Shown piece by piece: positions 11,583-22,943 of a DNA stretch of 64,000 nucleotides. The position numbers were made by a program, and so were the translations under genes. Origin of the DNA: Amoebophrya sp. A120 (Eukaryota; Sar; Dinophyceae; Syndiniales; Amoebophryaceae); contig CAJINV010000020.1 in the NCBI GenBank assembly GCA_905178155.1, forward strand, positions 1,054,001 to 1,118,000. Direction: 5' to 3'. How positions within the stretch are numbered: position 1 is the first letter of the stretch; each line of letters begins with the position of its first letter. The notes below the pieces were generated by a model, which did not search any database, was not told the DNA's origin, and saw only the letters and a program-made list of their open reading frames with translations.

Positions 11583-14500
11583 CTACTTTTTAATTCTAGC
11601 TAGTGAGCGTTGCAACGCCTGCTGCAACAACCCAGGGCGCGGCTTCGGCGGAAGTGAAGCTGCGAGGACCCCGGATGTTCTTCGCGCGTTCTCGCCTGTT
11701 AGTACCCCAGAGCGAGTTCTTCCAGATCGCGTTCTCATCAGGAGTTCCAGCTTTGGTGATCCACCCACGAAACTGTTTTCGGCTCGCCAGATGGTGGAAG
11801 AGGGGCCATTCCAATTGTAGGTAAGAAAACAACAACTACCCGTGGCACTAGGAGACGTTCTCGGGGCCAAATTGGTAAGCTGTAATGCGGCCTGGTGCTG
11901 CCATTGCGCTGGTAACGCAGCGGAGCCACCGCCGCCTGCTCCACTGTCGTCGGGCAGATGAACAGCCGAAGTCGATGAACTCGATCCCCTCCAATCACCA
12001 GAAGATGGCCGAAAGTGATTCGACAAGGATGATGAAGTAGTAGAACTGTGGTCACCGCTAGTAGTTGTACTACTCAAGTGCAAATTTTGGAGGCAAGAAG
12101 AGAGTCGATTCAGTGCGCACAGCGCCGCTACGTTCTTCACTAAGGGAGATGTGTAGCGCCAACGGTTACACGATCTTGTCGGGTGCTGTGGTGTAGTGGT
12201 AGTTTTTCTGTGGCAGTTTCTGTTTTTATTCTTCATCGTTGCTGCTGATGGCGGTGAGTTGTCGAGTTTCTCCTTTTTTGTACGTGAAGCAAGGTCAACT
12301 TCAACATGGTCATCAGCATCAGAATCGGTAGTCGAATAGCTCCAGGAACTACCGCTGGCCGTCCGACTTCTGGAAGCCATTGGATCACACGCATCGTGTG
12401 CAAACTTCTCCTTGGCTAACCACGCGTGTAGATCGTCTAGGGTAGGCTCGTCGCACAGATCATGAGATAGGCTGTTTCGGTCCGACGTGGTCGGCCGCTG
12501 CTCGTCCTCTACTTTGGCTGAAGAACAATCGGAACGGAAACCGCATTCAACATCTTCAGCATTGAGATTGACGCTTGTTCTTGCCAGGCGATCTTGTCTG
12601 CCTCCTCGCTTAATACCGCCTGCACCTGGAGGAGCTCCCGTCGTCGAGCCTCCTGCTCCGCTATCAAAACTAGTAAGCTCCTTCTGCATCAGCTTCTTAT
12701 CGTTGTGAAGAGCACTCTCATGCGTCGCGGTAGAATTCTCACTTTCATCAAACGTAGTTTGGCCACCAACCTCTTTAATACTTGCTTTGTCTGCCCGCGG
12801 GGCTTCTTTCATCGCGGGCAGAAAATCCGCGGTCACAGCGCCTTCTACCCTAGCCGACGTGGTAAAGCTCCGCTTCGCCGCGGCAACTTTCGGCCTCAGC
12901 TTGATGACGGAGACCTGTTGTGGTGGCACGACATCGGTTGATAGGTGCTCGAACAACTTCTGGGTGTCCTTTTTCTTCCGCGGACACTGTTGCAGCTTTT
13001 TCGGCACGCGAATGATTGCCCCGTTCTCCTCGATATGAACTGCAAAAATGTCTGGGTCTGGAAACTTGTGATGCTGAGTGGCGTAGCATGAGGGGGCCAC
13101 AAGTGCTGGCTCAGCATGACAAATTTCTGAGCTTGTAGGTGTTGCCTATTCTGCATGACAAACTGCGTCTCCGCATGACAGAAAAATGCGGCTCTTGGGC
13201 AACGTGCATGACAGATTTAAGATTCATGCCAGACAAGCATCACAAACATGCATTCTTCCAGACCCAGACATTTTTACATTTGATATTCGAGCAGCGGGTA
13301 GGCCTTCGCCTGGTTCTTCGTCAATCTGGACCTCACTTCTCGGTCGGAAATTTTCGACTTGTATGACGCCCTCAGAATGGAAATCCTCAAAGTGGAAATA
13401 ATTTGTGATGCATGAAATGCGACACCAAAAAGACTGTATTGCAGAGAACGCAATGGAGGCGGACTATTGTGCTTCTACGGGTTCAGAATTGGGCTCCTGA
13501 TTAGCATGAGAGGAGGGCACCCTTTTGCATAACTAGCATGACAGACACGTTTTGAGTGCCCGGGAAATTTGTCATGCGCCGACTATAAATGGTGCTCCAA
13601 CTGGAGTCGCTTTTTTGCATTACAAATTATTTTCACTTTGAGGATTCCCAACCTGAGGCTTTCATAACTTGCCGCAGGACGAGAAAAAGGTGCTGCACTT
13701 GACTTCTTTAACCTCCGTGATGCGTGGTGATGTGGCAGGGGGTTCATCATTGATTGTGGTCGCTGCTTGTTCATCTAGTTGGCCGCCCTCGTCTTGTTTT
13801 GCTCGCTGGTGGACGCCGGTGTCAGTGTCACAAGATGGCGTTAATTGTTCTTCCATGTTGGTTGCGGTAGAGTCAGGAAGCAGGTGGGCCGGCCCGGCGC
13901 CAAGTCTTGCAGACGGACACACCGGTGCCGGAGCAGGTACTGATCGAATCGGTCTGGAGTAGTTTTTGGCAACGGATGCTGACCGAAGTTGCGCTTCACG
14001 TGGATTTTTGTTTGCTACATGTTCTCCGTCTCGTGAACGCACGTTAAATGAACCAGGATTCTGCCGAACACAATCGTCCTCCGCAATGTCGTTCGGCGCA
14101 GCTGATGGGGCCCCTGCTGCTCCTGCATGCAGTTCTTCTTGATCTTGTAGCTCAGCTGCATCACCAATGCGGCTGTCTAGTCTTATTTCTGATTCAGGTG
14201 CTGCAGAGGCAGAGCTCGGACAACTCGCGTTTATTTCTGATGAACTATTGTGATTGTCCTCTGCTGAAGAAGATCTCTCGTCCGCCGATCTAGAAGATGC
14301 CGAGGAGGAAAAGTCGACGGTCTGAATGATATCAACGCGCGTAATCAAGGGTTTTCCGTTTTCCTTCACTACCGGCACGCCGTTCTTTCCCACGGGCTGC
14401 AGTCGCACCTGCAAAAATTCCCGCACAACGGGCCGCGGCCCCGCCGCGCGTCGCGTGCTGGCGATCGGCACGCGATTGTCGTATCGGTGCTTTCTGTTGT

Positions 14501-14978
14501 GGTCGTCGGAGCAAGAGCTGCTGCGACACACTCGGCTTTCCGCTTCCGCGCCCTGCGCCCGGATGGCGCGCAGGAACGCCGAGCGGTCGGGTTTAGTACT
14601 CTGGCTCCTGTTCGCGAGCGAAGAAGAAGTTGGACTTGTGGTCGTGCTGGTGGCGCAGTTCTTTTTGCTGTGACTGCCTGATGAAATTTGTTGAGCACGA
14701 CAATTTTCACCTCCAGCATCTTCAGCGCTGGATGAGGTCGCCGAGGTTGCAGCCGTGCGGTTCGATCGATTTTTTTTCTTGCTCGAATCGCCGGTTGAAG
14801 ATCGGGTGGAGGAACTAAGTGCAGTAGCTTGTTGTAAGGGAAAACAGGGGTGATGTTGCCACGACGTCGACCACGACGTCCTTGCGTCAAACAACAATGA
14901 CAGCAGAAGGCCGCACCAATACCAGCACTTTAGTACCGCGACCGAAGCCAGAAAATTGGCTTTGATGTGATGACTCAT
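11583..14978 (-). CDS. two-block membrane-anchored or secreted protein, copy 1 (946 aa)
   Basis: Exons (minus): 14978-13669, 13370-13291, 13033-11583; together 947 codons with the stop. The first ATG leads into a hydrophobic segment at about residues 10-30 (CWYWCGLLLSLLF), a signal peptide or anchor. Block X (about residues 185-440) has VVREFLQVRLQPVG, RVDIIQTVDF and EVKEVKCSTFFSSCGK. Block Y (about 440-520) has PLLEENGAIIRVPKK and PPQQVSVIKLRP. A Ser/Thr-rich tail of ~400 residues follows. Both blocks are shared with the gene at 19329-22199, so this is a tandem-type duplicate about 7 kb away. The family is unknown to me. An in-frame TGA at 13662-13664 is inside the first intron, so X and Y are one protein, not two. 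Confidence 0.7.
13034..13285. mobile_element. family A introner, subfamily II (two-block gene, copy 1)
   Basis: Starts TATGAACTGCAAAAATGTCT and ends with the complement of TATCAAATGTAAAAATGTCT, each next to GGGTCTGGAA. Flanks are CTCGA (13029-13033) and TTCGA (13286-13290), four of five matching. It splits the Leu-Glu of the PLLEENG motif. The interior closely matches the copy at 51192-51447. Confidence 0.88.
13371..13668 (-). other. GT-AG intron carrying a family D inverted-repeat insert
   Basis: The sense strand starts GTTATGAAAG and ends ATTCTGAG; with these sites the frame joins SSCGK to ASYKSK and the gene total is divisible by three. Inside, 13379-13406 and 13622-13649 are 28-base inverted repeats (start GGAAATCCTCAAAGTGG, 26 of 28 matching). 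The inverted repeats stop 8 and 19 bases short of the splice sites, so the element may have landed in an older intron or gained canonical sites. Confidence 0.65.
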
Positions 14979-16912
14979 CTTCCTCGCGCAGCTGGTGTCG
15001 GTGCAATTTCTACAATTGGGTCGTTAGGTCTAGCTGCCAGCTCGTCTTCGCCTGTCACGCGCCCCTGGTGCGATCAGGAATTCTTGATCTGGATGATCTC
15101 TATGGAGGCCATATGGTGCTGCGCAGCCAGGGCTGTTTGTGGTCTGCCTAATCATACCGTTCAACTAAAGAAGCAAGGACTTTTTGAGTGATAGTGGTTC
15201 TTAAGTTCGCAAATGCTCGCTCTTCGAGTCTCGCAAATGCTTTGTCCGAATAACGTGAACAATTCAAAGAATACGCAAAGGAAAAAAAAAACATGTCACA
15301 GGTAAAAACAAAAGAGAAGATTTGAAATCTGTTGGGCTGCAAGAACTTCGCCTGGAATTATTCTAGTGTTTCATCTAATGCATTTTGTTCTCCTCACTGT
15401 GACGGTCGATATGCTTTGACAAATAAATGAAAATGATAGAGAGCTAAGCCGTTGTTGCGCCTATTAATGTCGTGATATAATTTTTCATCTAGTTGTTCCA
15501 GATCACCGACCGCTATCGCTTTCGATTATTTCTATGACATCGAGATCCAGATCATAAATATCGATATCCAATCTTGATCGCATATTACGAAACAGCCTGA
15601 CAACATCATTGGTGCGTTTAAAAAACCTACATTTATGATTGAAAGCGAAAGACAACAGTCTGGCGAAGTGAACATCTCGAGAGGTGGGAGGAGCCTATGC
15701 AACCCCGCGGAGGGCGGGCGTCATGCTCATGAAACGCCCCGCCAATCTCTTTCTCTATTCCTTGTTCCTGATGGCAGTATTATTGCGGTTGCCGCTGCAA
15801 GCGTCGTGTTACTTGATCCACAGTCTTTTGATATGAAGCTGATGCAGCTGCGAGCTGCCTGCACTTCACATCGCGCATCCTGCACTCTGGCGAATGCCAC
15901 TACCTACTTAATTGCCAGGTGGAACTTGGCATACATTCGCTTCAAGTGAACGTGCAGTGCTCTTCTAAAGTATCATAAAATCAGACATAGAAGTTCTCTT
16001 TCAAAGTAGACCCGCTGCGAGCGCTGTCTCGTATGCTAGACTACTTCTTCATAAAATAAAGGCCTCAGATGTAAATGGCCGCTTTCCACTCTGTGAATCG
16101 TCTCGATGGTTTGATGTCATATGAGGAGCCAGAAGCAGAGTAAGGTAGAATTCTTACACACGCTTCAAGAGTGCTCTAGAGTCCTATCGTAAAATCATAT
16201 ATAGTTCTTTCGCAAGGTAGTGGTAGCCCCACTCCGGGCGCAATCATACAAAATCTCTTCTTGTCAGCGAATACATTGATACCCCTGGTGGTGCAAGGGG
16301 CTCACTTGCAGCTTTCCTACGGTTAAGCTGCACACAGGATGAAGAATAATATCAGCACCACTCACAACCACAAGTTTCCAGATCCAGGCACACGTTTGCA
16401 ATGCGTAGGCGGCTGACGCAATTTCTACACAAGCCACGACGTCGGCACGCATCGTCGTGAATCATCACGGTGCGGCTGCTACTGTTCCACCGTTATGGTA
16501 TCATTTGCTGTTGGCTTGGTTGAAACTCTTCGATGTAATGCTCTGGCGGCATCCTGTGTAAAAACATCTCCAGCCCAGTAAATCCATCATGGATGAGGTA
16601 TCGTTTTTATTTTCCATCATGAGGTTCTCCCCTAAGCAAATCTTCCCTGAGGTATCCATCTTGACTCTGGCAGAGTCAAGGTGGATACCTCGCATACACG
16701 AGTCATCAAGGTCGTTTTGCTGATGTATGATGCGCATGAAAGGCTTGGATGGGCCTGCGCCTGCTCTGTAATCGTGTTTATGGAGTGAAGCCGCCTCGCA
16801 AATCGCTCAATTTTCTGGTGATTTTAGCATGAAAAATTGCGAACCACAGTGAGAAATTGCTCCCCGCCTTGGTCGTGGGGGGTGCGCATGCATAATAGGA
16901 ACCGTTGCGATC
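14979..16912. other. intergenic region, about 1.9 kb
   Basis: AT-rich. It holds the 5' flank of copy 1 of the two-block gene and the 3' flank of the RING gene. An inverted pair around 16650-16690 (GATACCTC...GAGGTATCC-like, TTGACTCTGGCAGAGTCAA) could form a hairpin. Short ORFs such as plus 15635-15949 have no recognisable features. Confidence 0.4.
16662..16697. repeat. short inverted repeat (hairpin)
   Basis: GAGGTATCCATCTTGACTCT followed after two or three bases by the complement AGAGTCAAGGTGGATACCTC. The arms pair almost fully. It lies upstream of nothing coding and could be a structured RNA end or a small mobile-element relic. Confidence 0.5.
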
Positions 16913-18134
16913 CTACAGCAAATGCAATGAATCTGGGGTGGCGATGTTCTTACTCACGATAGGTACGTTCTGCCGCCTGAGCCGCTTCAGTTGCCGTTTT
17001 CGGCATTCGTGGTGGAAATGAACTCCAGCTGCGCCCGCACCTGTGAGTACGCCGCCCACACAGAAAGCGGCAGCCGGGGCTGGATGCCCACTAACCAGGC
17101 AGGTGCCGGCAGCTAGACACAGACAGGAGCCAACTAGAGAGCAACCTGCACACGCCTCGGGTGAGCAGTACAACCTGCACACACGCCGTCTCTCGCGATC
17201 GTGTAGCAGCTGCTCAAGCCTTTCCTCCCGTTCAACCCTTGCAGGTGGCGGCCGCCGCACGAAGCACTGGTCGGCGTGGTTGCAGCCAGGACATGTGGCT
17301 GGAAGACCTTGTCTCCGACACCGTTCGACCCATACCGCTGCGCAGTCCCTGTGCATTACATGCCTTTTCCCCCCCGGTTGCGGTGCCTGGGAAAAATTCC
17401 CCCTCCCATCCCAAATGGCAGTGGGGGACTTCCATGTGTTGATGCAGATTCGTGGACGCAGATTGATACGCTTTGACATTGCTAAATGCTATTCTTGCAG
17501 GAGCGGAAGCACATTCAAGCACCCATTGCAGCGTGACGCAGATGCTTACTAGTCTGTGTCGCCAGTTGCAGCATCGTACCTGTAGTTCGGCATGGCAGAC
17601 TGCAGAGCGGTACTAGTTCTAGTGCGGCGCAAAAATACATACGAGAAGAAAAAGCTAAAGCAGATGCCCGCTGTTTCTGCATACACAATTATAAACCGAA
17701 GATTTAATTGGGAGGGGGGGCTTTTTGCTCCCGATAACATTCTTGTAGAACACATGCAGGCCAATGCATGGCCTTCCGTTGAGCAGGGGATCCAGGCAAA
17801 CGGGGCACAGCTCGGCTGGGTCGATCTGGTTACTTTGTTCCGTGCTAGCGGAGTAGTTCTGCTGGTTACCACCTTCCGTCGTGATAGCGGAAGGCAGAGT
17901 CAATGGCTGTCCTGCGGGTCCTCCTGCCTGAAACTGGAGTGCATGCGCAACAGGGGAGAGAAACAAGGATAACGAACAGAGTGCCAGAACGGCTGTCGTC
18001 GCAATCTGACAGCGCACAACCCGAGGAGCGGGTTGCCGGTACATAGACGCATCACGACGCCACGAGGACACGGGAACGACCATCTCCAACATTTTTGCGA
18101 GGTTACGACTTGATCGTGATGCTGCTACTTGCAC
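16913..18134 (-). CDS. secreted RING-H2 finger protein (275 aa)
   Basis: Exons (minus): 18134-17752 and 17357-16913, 276 codons with the stop. The N-terminus has a hydrophobic stretch ending AHALQF (TTAVLALCSLSLFL) at about residues 45-65, preceded by a basic region; a later Met at about residue 31 would make it a classical signal peptide. The RING-H2 ligands are C-x2-C (CPVC), C-x3-H-x2-H-x2-C (CIGLHVMHRDC) and C-x2-C (CPGC). The motif is only complete after the intron is removed, which supports the model. A Cys/Ala-rich hydrophobic segment and a basic tail (RKRQLKRLRRQ) follow. RING-H2 proteins are usually E3 ubiquitin ligases; membrane attachment is inferred. Confidence 0.72.
17364..17751. 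other. non-canonical intron flanked by direct repeats (RING gene)
   Basis: The repeat ACATGC flanks it (17358-17363 and 17752-17757). Keeping one copy joins CIGLH to VMHRDC in frame and completes the RING. No GT-AG pair fits the frame. Near both ends lie purine/pyrimidine-rich inverted segments (AAAAATTCCCCCTCCC against AAAAAGCCCCCCCTCCC), perhaps worn inverted repeats of an old introner. Confidence 0.6.
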
Positions 18135-19328
18135 AGGGGGCTTCTACTTAGTATAGTAGTGATGAAAACGAGAAAAAAAAACGATTGAGATTGAAAAGAA
18201 AGTGCTTGCCTTCAATCCGTCAAGATCAAATCTGCGATGGCGGTGCGGGAGAGTAGTTCAAGTTTTGTAGTAGAGCGAGGAAGAACAAGAATCAAGTCTG
18301 TAAATGTAGTCGCACTGCGCCAACTATGAAGGAATACTCTATAGGGGGAGCTATGGAAGACGAAGAGCAAGAAGGTTTTTAATACAACTACTTGATAGAA
18401 GTTAGGGGGAGCAATACAAGGTTGTTGTATTTTAAAGTCAGAGACGCTGTTGCGGATGCGGAAAATGGAAATGCAATGAAGACAGCTCCGATCATGGAGT
18501 GAATTCTGATGCTGCGCTGGCTGCGATGGGTAGTCTTCGACATTCACATTGAAGATTCTAGCACTACAATGCCAAATCCTGTGGAACTAAGGACGCTGAT
18601 CCGAAATTAGAGAACCGAGACCCTACTTGTACTTTGCGTTTGCCTTTGCCTTTGCTCCCTCCTCGGCACCGATTTTTATAGTGACACGGATTGGTGGACG
18701 ACCTCCACTTGAATCATCCTCTGATCGATTGTCCTCTGATCGCTTTTTTCTGATCGATTATCCTCTGATCGATATATATCCTCTTAGTCTGATCGCTTTT
18801 TTTCTCGTCACCGAGCTTGTTCTACCTCGTCTGCACCGACGCGTTTAAGAAGTACTTGCTTTCTATCTACTTGTTACAACGTCAGCACGTCTCTCCATGA
18901 CAGGTGAGAAAGCCTGTCACGCAACGCTGGTAGGATCGGAATCGGTCGTGAAAACATGTCTGAAAAGAGAACTTCATCATGATGGTTGGCCAGCATGACA
19001 AGGTTGGTCAGCAGGAACTGTGTTGCACGATATTTATGATGCGTTAAACTTACACTTTATGCTTGAAAATGAAAGAGAACAATGCTGACGAGAATCTTTT
19101 TGTTCTTCGCTCCTGTTCTTCTGCAGTTTGGTCCTCGTCGTCGCGGGGACAACTATCACCGTCCAGTGCAGAAAACTGAAAACTTCTTCTGTAGTTCGTG
19201 CACTGGTGCTCATCGATCGTGGGATGCATAGACATGCAACGTCCAATAGACGATCAGACAAAAGCGGGGGCGTGGTAGTGGTAGTGCCTTTGTGATGTAC
19301 AACATCTTCCAGGTTGTCCTCTTTGTCG
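18135..19328. other. intergenic region with a short tandem repeat
   Basis: About 1.2 kb between the RING gene and copy 2 of the two-block gene. It holds the CTCTGATCG repeat at 18715-18800. No gene is supported. Confidence 0.4.
18715..18800. repeat. imperfect tandem repeat, unit near TCCTCTGATCGATT
   Basis: TCTGATCG recurs five times within about 85 bases, with T-rich spacers. It lies between two minus-strand genes. The function is unknown. Confidence 0.7.
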
Positions 19329-22199
19329 TTAGCTCAGTATACACGTGGACCAGGCTGGTCCTGCTGTATTCATAGGAGAAATACCTCCTGAGCCCGCACT
19401 TGTTCTCTGTGAGGCTGCAGCGGCCCTTCCTCGAAGTAGAACCGCGTTAGGGCTGGCAGCTGTGCTGGCTCCTTTTCTTCCGCGAGCTTCAGCTTGAAGA
19501 TTTTTCGTCGCATCAGTTTCTCCTCCTGAAAGTCGCATTTGTTGCAAACGAAGCGACAGGTCGTTTTCTATCGCTCGATCGTCATCTTGTGCAGCTCTTT
19601 CCACTTCTTCTGCTATTAACCCGGGGTCACGAGGACTCAACACAGCTTGGGGGCCACGTCGGCTGCCGGTTTTTGGCTTCCTTTCCGCGTCTACTGATCG
19701 CGTCTTTGGCAAGGCAGGACCAGTGGTCCCAGGTGCCGAAGCCGATCGAGTTTTTATTCCAGAAGCCGTTAGCAATGACGACGCATGTAGTTGTTCTCGA
19801 CGTCCTTGATGATCTTCACCGCGCGCAGGCTTCGGCGGGTTTTGCCGCGATACAGCAACAGCAGGCTCATCAGTCATCAGATGATCGTCAGCACAATCGA
19901 AATCATCACCATGTTGTACTTCCCAGTCCTCTAGCTCGTCCAGTTCAAAAACAGACGGCAAAGAGAAATCCTCCGGATGATCCACATCTTGTGACGAACA
20001 AGCGCCAGGAGTTGTATCTCCGTCCGTATCATAGCTCTGCTGGTTATGGATGTGTCAGGTTTGAAATCGTCAAAGTAGTTGAAGTAGTTTGCCATGCATA
20101 AAACAGATACCAGTCGGAAGCCCACTTATCAAGCGGCGCATGACAAATTTTCCGAGCGCCGGAATCCAGTTTGTCATGCTGTTTGGGCACAGAAGACTGC
20201 TTTTGTCATGCGAGTTCAGAAGCTCTATTTCAAACCCTAAACAGGCTCACAATCGGCCTCACTTGCTATCCCGGCAAGGCAGGCACCTCATGCCTTGCAT
20301 GTTATGCATGGCAAATCGTTTCAACTTTGTCGATTTCAAACCTGACACTTCCATACTGGTGTAGCAATCCTTGTCCTTCCGTTCTTGCAATCCTGTCTGT
20401 ACGCACTTCCATGCCACGTGGCGTGTCGTCCTGGTTTGTCTTCATTTTCGCCGTATACAGTTCGCGAGACCACGTCGGTGGCGGAATCTTGATGACCGAA
20501 ATTTTTATCGGCGGTACTTGTATCGATTGCAAGCACTCTGCCAGCTTCTGGGAACTTTTCTTTCCCTCAACGGACTTCGGCGCGTTCTTCGGTACCAGAA
20601 TTAGTGCGCCATTTCGCTCCAACAGAGTATGGAAGAGGAAAGTCATGGTCGAGGGGGTGGATGATCATAAAAAACGAGAATCTCAAAATAAAATGTCGCA
20701 CGACGACGTGCAAGTTTTGCTGCAACAGTAACACAGAATCTGAGTGCCGTTTGAAATTACAAGTAGATGAACGCCCCAGCCACTTTCGCACTATGATACA
20801 AAGGGTAGCCTTCTTTCTGATTCGCAGTCAACTGTTATCAACCAAAGAGCATAGTCACCATAGCAATAGCACTGGCAGGCGGGAAATGATCATAATTTCA
20901 CAGCAATGCCAATGTAAAGTCGAGATTCGAATTCGGTTGCTTGCAGGAGTCTGAGAATCTGCAACAGTATAAAAATCTGATGAAAATTCTTCAAGTGAAT
21001 GTCTTCCTCCTCCCTACAGTTACAAATTACAATTTCAATTAGTGGCGGAAGTGGGTCCTTAATACAATAACTTACAGCGGTCTACATTATGTCTAGGGTG
21101 ATAACAGCGTCTGCACTTCCGGGTCGTGAATGTGGGATTTGCCATAGCGGGTGAAATTCGCACTACACTTCACCTCCTTCAGTTCGTGGATACGCGGCGT
21201 GCCAGAGTCAGGAGGCGTGGTTTGAGAATCTGTACGCGAGCCAGCACCTGCAGGATCAACATGCGCCGTTCTACTTCTTGCAGGATACTCCACTGTTTGC
21301 ACCAGGTCGACCCGAACTACCAAAGGGGCTTCCTCTCGCGTCCTCTTGTCCACTTTGCAAGCCGGCTGCTTTGAGTCATCGAGCACCTGTAAGCGAACCT
21401 CCTTAAATTCTCGCAACACGGGGTATGTAAGCGTCGAGATGAAACTGGATCGAGGAGCGCCGGCGTGGTCTCGCGACGACGTTTGATCCGAACTACAGGA
21501 GCGGCTCCGGTTTGGGGATATAATGGACACGTCGTCTGTTGTTCTCGAGGCTGCACCGAGCTCCTTGCTTTGCGAATCGCAATCGACGTCAATAGGTGAG
21601 GTTTCGATCAGTGGGCCCGCCCATCGCAGCTGCTCGTCGTGGATTTCTGTTTCTGGTTCAAGTTCTACTTGTTCTAGCAGTGCAGCCGAAGATGAGGCAG
21701 AGCTACCCGTCGACTTGCAGCGTCTTCGGAACCGGGTCTCGAGGCGTCTTTTACTAGCGATCGGCACCAGTTCTCCCGAAAGATGATCACCATCGCCTTC
21801 ACCTTTTTCAGAAGATCCCTTGGCTACAGTGCGCGTAGTTCGACTGACCCTCTCTTCGCCGTATTTTCCCTGGGCTCGACTGGCAGCTAAAAGAAGCCCG
21901 CGATTTTCGCGCCCTGTGCCTTTGCTTGTCGTGGTGATCTCGTCTCCTGTTCCTATGGATGTTGTAGCGCGGGTCTGGCCACAACGTCCATAACTGCTAC
22001 CTTGCGGAACCTCACTGCAATGACGCACAGCGTCCGAAGAACCGCGCGCCCCATCTTCAGACACAGACACCCGGCTCCCATATGTCACAGAGGCTGCCAA
22101 GAGAAAAGGGATCAGGAAGTAGAATGCGACAGCGGGTGGTAGGCCGGAAAACCGGAGACCGCAGCCGCAGCGCCGTGCACGCTCTTGCTGTGTTTCCAT
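19329..22199 (-). CDS. two-block secreted protein, copy 2 (690 aa)
   Basis: Exons (minus): 22199-21103, 20620-20356, 20039-19329; 691 codons with the stop. The N-terminus has a signal peptide (PPAVAFYFLIPFLLAASVTY, residues ~20-40). Block X has VLREFKEVRLQVL, RVDLVQTVEY and ELKEVKCSANFTRYGK. Block Y has QTLLERNGALILVPKN and PPIKISVIKIPP. A charged, low-complexity tail contains LPSVFELDELEDWE. It is clearly paralogous to the gene at 11583-14978, but the introns sit at different sites. The stop seen just after block X (near 21093) is inside an intron. The function is unknown; both copies may be secreted. Confidence 0.7.
20045..20355. mobile_element. family E introner, 311 bp (two-block gene, copy 2)
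   Basis: Ends TATGGATGTGTCAGGTTTGA and, on the complement, TATGGAAGTGTCAGGTTTGA. Direct repeat CTGGT at 20040-20044 and 20356-20360. Joining reads LLHQ then QSYDTD in frame. The interior runs opposite to the family E copies at 24624 and 48348. Confidence 0.92.
20626..21102. other. non-canonical intron with direct repeats, no clear inverted ends (copy 2)
   Basis: AACAG flanks it at 20621-20625 and 21103-21107. Keeping one copy joins DPEVQTL to LERNGAL in frame, matching PLLEENGA of the paralogue. GT-AG sites do not fit. The ends are near TATGG and GTGATA but are not convincing inverted repeats. Confidence 0.6.
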
Positions 22200-22943
22200 T
22201 TCTTAGTTGTTCTCGTTCGGCTATTTCTATCTGAATTGCAACTGAGCGATCTAGTGTCGACTATGTCGAACCTTCACCAAGCTTTTCGAATCCGATAGGA
22301 AAAAAGAAACACAGGAAATAAAGATAAACCCAAATTGCAGTGCGGCAGCTGACTTTGATTTACTACTATGTCACTATATTATTTTTCGAATATTTTGCAT
22401 ACATTCTAGCGCACGGCGGCTCCTGCAGGCGCGCTGAGGTCCACATCTTCAAGGCGTGTAGCAGCGCAATGAGCAGCTGAGAGTACTAGAGCCTTCTACT
22501 CTTCCGGCCACGACATGATCGTAGCAAGAGAACTACAAGGTGTAGGTTGTAGTATCACGACGACCAATTGGTGGACTTTTCCCATGATGAGAATATCATT
22601 CTGCTGCACAAGATCTTCAAGAAATCTTTTTTCACTTATTGGTTCTCTGGATCCGACAGAAACACGGAAAATGTGTGAGGCATGTTGATCACAATTGTTG
22701 AACTCGGAGACAGACGGACGCTCACGGCCAAAACGAACAAGTGGCAGGATGAAAGCCCTACAAGGTCATGTAACATCATGTAGCAGGTGCAGGAGCAGCT
22801 TGTGGTCGTGCTCGTGGTCCACATAGAAGCCACACCCTTTATTTTTTGCTTTTTGCACGCTCTTTTTTTAAACATCAGACACACGATTGTTATTGTGCGA
22901 AAGGGAGCGCAAGCGGGTACGCTAGAAGCCGGAGCGGATCCAA
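22200..22943. other. intergenic spacer
   Basis: AT-rich DNA between the start of copy 2 of the two-block gene and the 3' end of the His-rich gene. I see no gene, repeat or RNA in it. Confidence 0.4.

Noticed and set aside
13662-13665. Overlapping TGA and ATG suggesting two genes in a polycistronic arrangement
   Set aside because: A GT-AG intron across this point joins both blocks in frame, the exon total is a multiple of three, and the second copy at 19329-22199 also joins the same two blocks.
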